Assembly (NCBI GenBank): GCA_028708815.1
Contig: JAQVYB010000013.1
Location: forward strand, 1 to 42,903
Origin: Kiritimatiellia bacterium
GTDB lineage: Bacteria > Verrucomicrobiota > Kiritimatiellia > RZYC01
Length of the DNA: 42,903 bases
Direction of reading: 5' to 3'
Positions 27,163 through 33,955 of the stretch are shown piece by piece. A model generated the notes under the pieces. The model saw only the letters and a list, made by a program, of their open reading frames with translations, made no database searches and was not told where the DNA came from. The stretch's first letter is position 1. The number at the start of each line of letters is the position of its first letter. The position numbers and the translations under genes were made by a program.

Positions 27163-27837
27163 CTAAAGTTCCGGAAAACAAACATCATTCGCACCATATC
27201 CTGCCTGCTCTTCGTGCACGGCATCGTAAATTTTTTGCGCGGTTTTTTCGCCGAATCCTTCGAGCGCGGCAATATCATGGGAGGAGGCCTGCGCGATGCC
27301 TGCGACACTTCCGAAGCGCCCGATCAGTCGCTCGGCCCGTTCGGGTCCTATTCCCGGCAGCCCCTGCAGGATGTAGAGTTGCCGTTTGTGTTTTGTTTTG
27401 GGTCGATAGCCCGAACGTTTAATGCCACCTTGTGCCATCCATTGAAGCTGATTCCCGGTGTATATCATCAACCGTGCCGTTTCTTCCGCATCCAATGATC
27501 GCAGCACGGGTATTCCCCAGATCAAACTCAGACTGATCAATGCCCCCTGCATGGATTCACGCGACATTTTGGAGTGCGCCAGATCGTTCGACTTTCCTTC
27601 AATAATGAATGCAGCCTTTTCTGGAGCCATGCTTAAACGTTCTGCCTGCCGGAAAAGGCGTCCATCTTTTATGGACTCTGCAAAGTCCAGTAGCGTCTTA
27701 CGCTCAAATAGCACGTTCTTTTCCACTCGATAGTCACCGGCCTTCAAGGTATCCATAACCACGGTAACCTGGTCCCTTTTTTGCAGAAACTCAATCACAC
27801 CAGCCTGTGATTCGCGATGATCCGCCGTGATCTGCAT
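27163..27837 (-). CDS. ERCC4/XPF-MUS81-type nuclease with C-terminal helix-hairpin-helix
   Basis: ITADHRESQAGVIEFL; GDYRVEKNVLFERKTLLDFAESIKDGRLF (GDY...ERKxxxD); C-terminal LPGIGPERAERLIGRFGSVAGI / LEGFGEKTAQKIYD. Confidence 0.9.
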   Translation of the reverse strand: MQITADHRESQAGVIEFLQKRDQVTVVMDTLKAGDYRVEKNVLFERKTLLDFAESIKDGRLFRQAERLSMAPEKAAFIIEGKSNDLAHSKMSRESMQGALISLSLIWGIPVLRSLDAEETARLMIYTGNQLQWMAQGGIKRSGYRPKTKHKRQLYILQGLPGIGPERAERLIGRFGSVAGIAQASSHDIAALEGFGEKTAQKIYDAVHEEQAGYGANDVCFPEL

Positions 27838-27897
27838 TTGTCTTTCAGTCCGTCTCTCTGCAACCCGCACACGCACTACGAAAGTCCGTGCTGCCCT

Positions 27898-28395
27898 CTA
27901 ATCATCAATCTGAAGAATCCGGCGAAGAAAGGCTCTATCGAGTGCATCCTTTTCGCGATAGGTTTGCTTTGTTTTCCATAATAACTCAGCCGATGCAAAT
28001 GGCACGATAACACCGTCCATTTCTGTTTCAGCGATCATCCCCTGCGCATCATTAAAACTGATTCCGCAGGCTTTTCCCATAAGATCTACCGTGATCTCAT
28101 CATTGATACGAACAACCACATACTTTTCGACATCCCCTGGCTCAACATCGCGAGCGGCTTTATCCATCAATTCAGCGGCAAGCACTTCGCAGACACGTTT
28201 TACATTTTCTTCGGAATCATCAATAAGCAAATCAATATCCATCGTGGTACGCCGCAAACCGAGTTCGACCACAGCCATCCCGCCAATGATAACATATCTT
28301 GCGCCAATGGCATTTAAACCACGGGCCAGTTTAATAATGTCGGTCCGCGTAGGGACACGCGTTACTTCATTATGATCATCTGATCGGTCCACCAT
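27898..28395 (-). CDS. Nucleotidyltransferase-superfamily protein
   Basis: ARYVIIGGMAVVELGLRRTTMDIDLLID. Confidence 0.8.
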   Translation of the reverse strand: MVDRSDDHNEVTRVPTRTDIIKLARGLNAIGARYVIIGGMAVVELGLRRTTMDIDLLIDDSEENVKRVCEVLAAELMDKAARDVEPGDVEKYVVVRINDEITVDLMGKACGISFNDAQGMIAETEMDGVIVPFASAELLWKTKQTYREKDALDRAFLRRILQIDD

Positions 28396-28706
28396 TTCTC
28401 CGCATGTTCATGTGATTCAAATCGAAAGACCCCCTTGGGCCACGTCACATTGGACGCACCCAGCTCATTCACTAGAGTCTGCAACTGATACCCTTCCTTG
28501 CTATCCACATCCTCTGTACGCCGTTTCCCAACGGTCTTTTTCGGAACATCGTCCCATTGCTCATGCGCAGCCCGGGTTTTCGCAAGACAGGCCGGCGTTC
28601 CTCTGGCGGCTACAGACTCGCGCAATTTATCTCCCCACGTTTTTTCCCGTCGTTGTTTCTGCCAGACTGCCTGACGTTCCAGCATTTGTTTCACGCCATT
28701 ATTCAT
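28362..28706 (-). CDS. Small accessory protein lying between two nucleotidyltransferases; apparently two accessory-like halves
   Basis: N-half MLERQAVWQKQRREKTWGDKLRESVA and C-half WPKGVFRFESHEHAEKWWTDQM each resemble small proteins commonly paired with such NTases; overlaps both neighbours. Confidence 0.65.
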   Translation of the reverse strand: MNNGVKQMLERQAVWQKQRREKTWGDKLRESVAARGTPACLAKTRAAHEQWDDVPKKTVGKRRTEDVDSKEGYQLQTLVNELGASNVTWPKGVFRFESHEHAEKWWTDQMIIMK

Positions 28707-29208
28707 CGAGAAATCGCTCTTTAAATGTTGCCCACTTTCCTTCTAAACCGTGTTTATGAGCCAAAGCAGCAAGGTCATATTCAGTAACAGCATGTGCTTC
28801 CAATAAGGCCAGTACTCGCATCCGATCCTTGGCGCGTCCAACACTCAGCGCTATTACGGCCAGGTAATCTGCTCGAACCACTCGCACATCCAGTCCATCT
28901 ATATCAGCGATTTCCGCGTTAGCCATCGCTTCTTTTGTTAGCTCGTTAAAGGCAGGTATAAATTGGACCGGCCACGCACCCACTCGAATCGCTTCTCCCT
29001 CAGGATTGTAACCCCGTTGTTTACAGAACTCATAAATTGGGCCCAACACCGCAATGCTATCATCGTCTTTGGTTGCGATCAGAATGTCAGCATCCAGCGT
29101 GAGCACGGCCTCAGTGTATCGCATTTGTGCAACCGCTCCAAATACGGCATAGTTTGTTATAACCTGCGCGTCCATCATTTCATCTATAAGCTGGATAAGT
29201 TCTTTCAT
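28699..29208 (-). CDS. Nucleotidyltransferase-superfamily protein
   Basis: VITNYAVFGAVAQMRYTEAVLTLDADILIATKDDD. Confidence 0.75.
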   Translation of the reverse strand: MKELIQLIDEMMDAQVITNYAVFGAVAQMRYTEAVLTLDADILIATKDDDSIAVLGPIYEFCKQRGYNPEGEAIRVGAWPVQFIPAFNELTKEAMANAEIADIDGLDVRVVRADYLAVIALSVGRAKDRMRVLALLEAHAVTEYDLAALAHKHGLEGKWATFKERFLDE

Positions 29209-29257
29209 CTTGAGACTATGCGATAGAGATTCCGGGTTCTATGCCAACCACTAATTT

Positions 29258-29470
29258 TCACTGATCGGCATTCCATCGGTCAATTTGATCTCTAAACAAC
29301 CGGAAATCATCCAGCCGTTTTGTCGCCAGAGAGAAAAGGATCTCCGGCTCGATCTCTTCGTATTGGTGGACTATAAAATTACGGAAGCGCACCATGTTTC
29401 TGAAAGGTTCTGCATCAGCAATCACATGCAGGGCGACCAGTTTATCCATAGCTTCCGTGGCTGTGGCCAC
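29258..29470 (-). CDS. HEPN/HepT-like protein, apparently lacking its N-terminal half
   Basis: MVRFRNFIVHQYEEIEPEILF carries the RX4H HEPN motif (RNFIVH); only 70 aa, GTG start. Confidence 0.7.
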   Translation of the reverse strand: MATATEAMDKLVALHVIADAEPFRNMVRFRNFIVHQYEEIEPEILFSLATKRLDDFRLFRDQIDRWNADQ

Positions 29471-29488
29471 GGGATTTGGCGCGAATAT

Positions 29489-29551
29489 ACAACAGCGATG
29501 ACGCTGTTGTTTAACTAGCAGCCCTCGGGAAAAGCCCGACAGGCTGCTAGT
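29489..29551. repeat. Double-hairpin element, copy 1
   Basis: ACAACAGCG-ATGA-CGCTGTTGT (9-bp perfect stem) followed by CTAGCAGCCctCGGG-AAAAG-CCCGacAGGCTGCTAG. Confidence 0.88.
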
Positions 29552-30170
29552 TCAAACATGATTTTCTGATACGCTTCTTAACGGCGTCCCATGATTGTCC
29601 GGTAAAATCCACCGGGTCGGGATCGTTTTCGGCATCATCGAAATAGAGCAGTGATTTTTCCACATGCCAAACGTTGGCGGTTCGATATTTTTCTTCAAAA
29701 AAGCTCAGCATTTGTTGGATGGAAAAATGATCGAGAAGAGCCGCATAATCCCAGAAGTCCTTTTTGCTGCCCCGGTTGGCAATGGCGTTGAGTTTCATCG
29801 CGGCTACATCAGCAAGGCTGGCCATGCGAATTCCCTGCTGTTCGTCTATGGGTGCAAGCAGCGGATATTTATGGGCGATCACGTCCAGTTTTACATTTAC
29901 CAAGCATCCCCGAACGGTATTCTCCTCGACAGAACTATCTCTCAATCCATGACTATCGCGCAGTTGCTCTGCGAGGCGACTTGCATTGAAGTCTTCATGC
30001 GTAAACAGATCAATATCCACAGAGCGTCTGTGTCCAAACCGCAACGCCAACGATGTTCCGCCAACGAGATAAAATGCGTTGAGATGCGGATCGAGCATCA
30101 GCACTTCCAGTGCCTTCATCAGTTCTGGTTGAACGGTATTTGTGAACACGTTTAGTGACTCCATGTGCAC
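29547..30170 (-). CDS. AbiEii/AbiGii-type toxin-family nucleotidyltransferase
   Basis: FYLVGGTSLALRFGHRRSVDIDLFTHEDFN; SLADVAAMKLNAIANRGSKKDFWDYAALLD. Confidence 0.88.
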   Translation of the reverse strand: MHMESLNVFTNTVQPELMKALEVLMLDPHLNAFYLVGGTSLALRFGHRRSVDIDLFTHEDFNASRLAEQLRDSHGLRDSSVEENTVRGCLVNVKLDVIAHKYPLLAPIDEQQGIRMASLADVAAMKLNAIANRGSKKDFWDYAALLDHFSIQQMLSFFEEKYRTANVWHVEKSLLYFDDAENDPDPVDFTGQSWDAVKKRIRKSCLN

Positions 30171-30457
30171 AGGACGCTTTTCTTTTGATGCGCTCTGAAT
30201 TGATGCCTATCTATTCCGAAAACTGTGGAAAAATACGCGATTGTTTTTTTGTCCAGATCTGGAGATTTGATTAAAGCCCCACGGATTTGGCTGTTTGTGT
30301 AACAGGCTTGAATAAGGCCCACATCCTTTTTTGTCCCCCGGTCCATCACGCGAGCGATGATGAATGGAGCATTTCGGTCCATGTCCAGTTTGTCAAAAGC
30401 AACATCCCAAAAGAGGGACGGTGAGAGTTGACTTTTTATGGATTCCTTTTTTTTCAA
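30152..30457 (-). CDS. DUF6922-like small protein, probable partner of the AbiEii-type protein
   Basis: LSPSLFWDVAFDKLDMDRNAPFIIARVMDRGT; TTG start overlaps the neuB2 stop (TTGA); 3' end overlaps the AbiEii start. Confidence 0.7.
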   Translation of the reverse strand: MKKKESIKSQLSPSLFWDVAFDKLDMDRNAPFIIARVMDRGTKKDVGLIQACYTNSQIRGALIKSPDLDKKTIAYFSTVFGIDRHQFRAHQKKSVLCTWSH

Positions 30458-31371
30458 TTCAGGCGTCTCAATTTTGCTGCCACTGCTTTTTCGGAGTCGA
30501 ACACTTTTTTCACACCATCGCCGAGGGCTTCCTGAATGATGCGGATGTCGCGCACGAGACGGATCAGTCCGGAGGGTTCCACGGAGGCGGCCTGGTCGGT
30601 GCCCCACATGGCGCGATCCAGGGTGATATGGCGTTCGACCAAACAGGCCCCCAGCGTTACCGCCGCGAGAGTGGCCTGCAGTCCCACCTCGTGTCCGGAA
30701 TACCCCACCGGGACGTTATATTTTTTTTGCAGGGTTTGAATGACATTGAGGTTCAGTTCGCCGACCGGACAGGGATACGTGCTGGTGCAATGGGTCAGAG
30801 CAACCCGGGACCGCCAGGCGTCTGCCTGGCCTTCTTCCTCTTTGCCGACCAGACGGTCGGCGGTCCCGGCCAGGCGTTGCACGGCGGCCTCAATCTGTTC
30901 GACGGAGGACATGCCGGTGGAAACAATCAAGGGGCGCCCGGTCTGTTTATAACGATCCAACAAATCCATATCCGTGATACAGGCCGAGGGCACCTTGTAC
31001 GCCATCAGATTGAAATGCTCTTCCATGAGTTCCACGGAGGGAATATCCCAACAGGAGACAAACCAGTCGATTTTCTTTTCGGCACAGTAGCGTTCGATTT
31101 TCTGATAGTCTTCGACGCCGAACTCCATCTTCCAGCGATACTCCAGATAGGAAATATAGCCCCAGGGCGTTTCCCGCATGCGGCTTTTCTGCTCTTCGGG
31201 CACACACACATCCGGATTGCGTTTCTGAAATTTGACGGCATCACATCCGGCCACACAGGCGACATCAATCAGCTTTTTGGCCGTTTCCAGGCTGCCGTTA
31301 TGATTGATGCCTATCTCGGCGATTACATAGCAGGGATTTCCCGTGCCGATTGTTTTATTTCCGATTTGCAT
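30454..31371 (-). CDS. neuB: NeuB-family nonulosonic acid synthase, short form without SAF domain
   Basis: CYVIAEIGINHNGSLETAKKLIDVACVAGCDAVKFQKRNPDVC...VERHITLDRAMWGTDQAASVEPSGL; ends at ~305 aa. Confidence 0.92.
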   Translation of the reverse strand: MQIGNKTIGTGNPCYVIAEIGINHNGSLETAKKLIDVACVAGCDAVKFQKRNPDVCVPEEQKSRMRETPWGYISYLEYRWKMEFGVEDYQKIERYCAEKKIDWFVSCWDIPSVELMEEHFNLMAYKVPSACITDMDLLDRYKQTGRPLIVSTGMSSVEQIEAAVQRLAGTADRLVGKEEEGQADAWRSRVALTHCTSTYPCPVGELNLNVIQTLQKKYNVPVGYSGHEVGLQATLAAVTLGACLVERHITLDRAMWGTDQAASVEPSGLIRLVRDIRIIQEALGDGVKKVFDSEKAVAAKLRRLN

Positions 31372-31433
31372 GTTATTTACCCTGTTTTTGTTCCTTTTAT
31401 TCCACCACCCGTTTGGGGAAGAGGATTACCGCA

Positions 31434-31515
31434 GACCATAGACTATAGACCCTTTGGTGATAACCATAGACTATAGACCGGAGACGAAGAGACCATAGAC
31501 CAAAGACGATAGACA
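31434..31515. repeat. 7-bp-period repeat array (AGACCAT/AGACTAT)
   Basis: agaccat agactat agaccct ... agactat agaccgg agacgaag agaccat agaccaa agacgat. Confidence 0.85.
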
Positions 31516-31523
31516 GACGCGGC

Positions 31524-31754
31524 CCTCTTTTGCGTTCCCTGCGTTCTTTTGCGGCTGCTCCTGGCATGGAGGCCCATGCCGCTCCCTAATTGCGAGGTCT
31601 TATTCGTTGCTTTCTTCATTCGTTGGGATCATTCCTCTACGGGCCAGATGCCCGCGGGCCGCGGGCGCTCCCACTTGCCTCAAGCTCTGTGGGCTCTGTG
31701 TTCTCCAGTGAACAACGGGAACGAGTGGTTAAACTCTTTTTTCTACCACCCGCT
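31524..31754. repeat. Copy 2 of the ~235-bp mosaic repeat block
   Basis: Same orientation and near-identical to 26912-27152, differing by small substitutions/indels. Confidence 0.92.
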
Positions 31755-31757
31755 GCG

Positions 31758-32447
31758 CTAGAGGACACGGAGGGCGCTGCGGGCGCGTTCCAGATCGTCG
31801 GGCGTATCGATGTCCAGCGATGCCTTTTCATCCATGACGAAGGCTCCTGTTTTTTCGGGCAGGAGGGTTCCCCGCTCCAGCACAATGCGGGAGCGGCACA
31901 GATAGATCGCCCCATTGATCTCATAGGCCGGCGGAAAATCCTGACGGCGCAGGTAGCCGGATGGAATGGACATGAAGGGTTGGAGGCGTCCTTCTTCATC
32001 TATTTTTCTCGTTAGGAAGGGATGCGTTTCGGCTTCGCATATACTGACGACGGCATCGGCTTTTTTTTCGTGCAACAGTTGAACGGCGGCATCAATATGA
32101 CGGGCCGTTCGAAATGGAGAGGTGGGCTGCAGCAGGCATGCGAAATCCGGCAAGGCTCCTTCATCCTGTTCGATCCACTGCAACGCGTGCTGAATTACGG
32201 GAATATGGGCGGAGCCGTCACGCGCCAAATTTTCCGGGCGCATAAAAGGCACCTCCGCGCCGGATGAACGGGCTACATCGGCAATCTCTTCATCATCCGT
32301 GGAGACCAGCACACGATCAATCGATTGACTTTGCTGCGCGGCCTCTATGGTCCAGGCAATAAGTGGTTTTCCTCCCAGATCCACGATGTTTTTCCGGGGA
32401 ATCCCTTTGGAACCGCCACGGGCGGTGATTAAACCCAGAATGCTCAT
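31758..32447 (-). CDS. neuA: Acylneuraminate cytidylyltransferase, second copy
   Basis: ILGLITARGGSKGIPRKNIVDLGGKPLIAWTIEAA...STDDEEIADVA...LLQPTSPFRTARHIDAA. Confidence 0.92.
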   Translation of the reverse strand: MSILGLITARGGSKGIPRKNIVDLGGKPLIAWTIEAAQQSQSIDRVLVSTDDEEIADVARSSGAEVPFMRPENLARDGSAHIPVIQHALQWIEQDEGALPDFACLLQPTSPFRTARHIDAAVQLLHEKKADAVVSICEAETHPFLTRKIDEEGRLQPFMSIPSGYLRRQDFPPAYEINGAIYLCRSRIVLERGTLLPEKTGAFVMDEKASLDIDTPDDLERARSALRVL

Positions 32448-32638
32448 TTGCTGGATTCTCTAACACATCTATTCTGCATGGCCTGAGGCTCCGGTGGCTT
32501 GAGCTGCTGAAGCAGATGGGATGTTTTATCAAGCCATTCCACTTTTTGCGTGAAGGATAAATGGGATGCGTCGCGCAGGTTCATGCGTTCAACGGTGTCC
32601 CACGAGGCATATGCCCAGCTTTGCCTGGTCTCCGTCAT
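32444..32638 (-). CDS. Small helical protein paired with a nucleotidyltransferase
   Basis: MTETRQSWAYASWDTVERMNLRDASHLSFTQKVEWLDKTSHLLQQL; ATGA overlap with the upstream NTase stop. Confidence 0.65.
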   Translation of the reverse strand: MTETRQSWAYASWDTVERMNLRDASHLSFTQKVEWLDKTSHLLQQLKPPEPQAMQNRCVRESSK

Positions 32639-33138
32639 GATGGCGATGCCTGCTCCTGAGTTGTAAGACATGAAATATCGAGCAGATCCTTTGGACGACC
32701 AGCCTTTTTTTTCATTTCCAGAAGCGTGTTTTTCCGAATAATCGGAACACCAATCCCATTCAAATCGAAAACAACCGCATTCCGATATTCTTCATCGAAA
32801 TCAAATGGCTCCTTCGCAAAGAGATCCACCACGGTATCCCGATGAACATCACTGATCATGGAAAAAACAACCATTCCTTTGTTCTCTATCCATTCCCTGC
32901 GGTTTCTTTCATCAGAAAAATCAACCGCTTGTACCGGAACGCGCGGATAATAATTCAGCCCTGTTAAAACATCCATTGCACGCTTGATATTCTCCATTTC
33001 CAGATCCAACACGATATCCACATCGTGCGTCAAACGTACATACCCGTGAGCAACCACGGCCAATCCACCAACCACAAGGTAACGAACACTCGAACGATTG
33101 AAATCGCCGAAAATCTGTTCTAGCGTTGCTTTCTCCAT
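32635..33138 (-). CDS. Nucleotidyltransferase-superfamily protein
   Basis: VRYLVVGGLAVVAHGYVRLTHDVDIVLDL. Confidence 0.85.
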   Translation of the reverse strand: MEKATLEQIFGDFNRSSVRYLVVGGLAVVAHGYVRLTHDVDIVLDLEMENIKRAMDVLTGLNYYPRVPVQAVDFSDERNRREWIENKGMVVFSMISDVHRDTVVDLFAKEPFDFDEEYRNAVVFDLNGIGVPIIRKNTLLEMKKKAGRPKDLLDISCLTTQEQASPS

Positions 33139-33242
33139 AACAGGCTGTATTTCGCGGCAGGCTTCGCCCCTGTCAAATCCCGGCTGGAATTCTCCCTGCT
33201 CCGTTTCTTGTAGCGTTTATCAGCAACTGAACACGTTCCTTG

Positions 33243-33725
33243 TCAGATCAGCTTCCGAATCAGTGGATTGTTCAGAAGCGCTTCCAGACGGGCGCGATAC
33301 TTTTCGGCCTGCGCCAGACGCTGCTTCAGAAAGGCCACTCTTTCGGAGTTTTCCCTCGATTCTTCCAGTAGACTTCTGCTGCGTTGAATCTGATATTGTG
33401 CGGAAACCAATTTTTTGTTGACGGAGGCCAGCAGCCCATTGTTCACGATCTGGCTTATGTCGGTGATGGCCTCGTAATAGTCTTTTCGATCGCCCTTCAT
33501 CCAGACTTTGTGGAGGACACCCCAGCTTTCGAGTTGGCGGCAGGCAATGCTTGCGCTGGCCTTGCTGATGCCGAGGCTCTCGGCAATGACATCCAGGCAG
33601 GCAGGTTCGGGTGACATGAAGAGAAGCATGTAGATTTGGCCAAAGAGACGGTTGAATCCGAAGGTCTGCGCGGTACGCCCCCCCGCCTCAATCATTTCGT
33701 ATGTAGCACTTTCCAAAGGCTTCAT
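33243..33725 (-). CDS. GbsR/MarR-family transcriptional regulator
   Basis: LFMSPEPACLDVIAESLGISKASASIACRQLESWGVLHKVWMKGDRKDYYEA. Confidence 0.87.
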   Translation of the reverse strand: MKPLESATYEMIEAGGRTAQTFGFNRLFGQIYMLLFMSPEPACLDVIAESLGISKASASIACRQLESWGVLHKVWMKGDRKDYYEAITDISQIVNNGLLASVNKKLVSAQYQIQRSRSLLEESRENSERVAFLKQRLAQAEKYRARLEALLNNPLIRKLI

Positions 33726-33882
33726 GACAGATTCCGATCATTTAGAACTTTCTAAACATAGCGAATGGCGGGGGGTTTTGTCAATGGCCTCTGTGGAGAA
33801 ATTTGCGTGTCGGGATGAATTGAAAAAACAGGACTTCTCCATGCAATCCGTGGTGAGCCACACGGGGGCAATCCGATGGTTT

Positions 33883-33940
33883 TTCCCAACGAATGGGGAC
33901 CGCAACGAATGGAGCGGATGATGTTCCCAACGAATGGGGA
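33883..33940. promoter_or_regulatory. Cluster of CAACGAATGGRG motifs upstream of the GbsR-type gene; candidate operator or repeat fragment
   Basis: TTCCCAACGAATGGGGA twice (33883, 33924) with a third partial copy GCAACGAATGGAG at 33902; internally inverted (CCCA..TGGG). Confidence 0.45.
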
Positions 33941-33955
33941 ACTGAGCGGGTACCA

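Noticed and set aside
30364-31476. 370-aa plus-strand ORF opposite neuB2
   Set aside because: neuB2 has clear family motifs; this frame is an antisense shadow.
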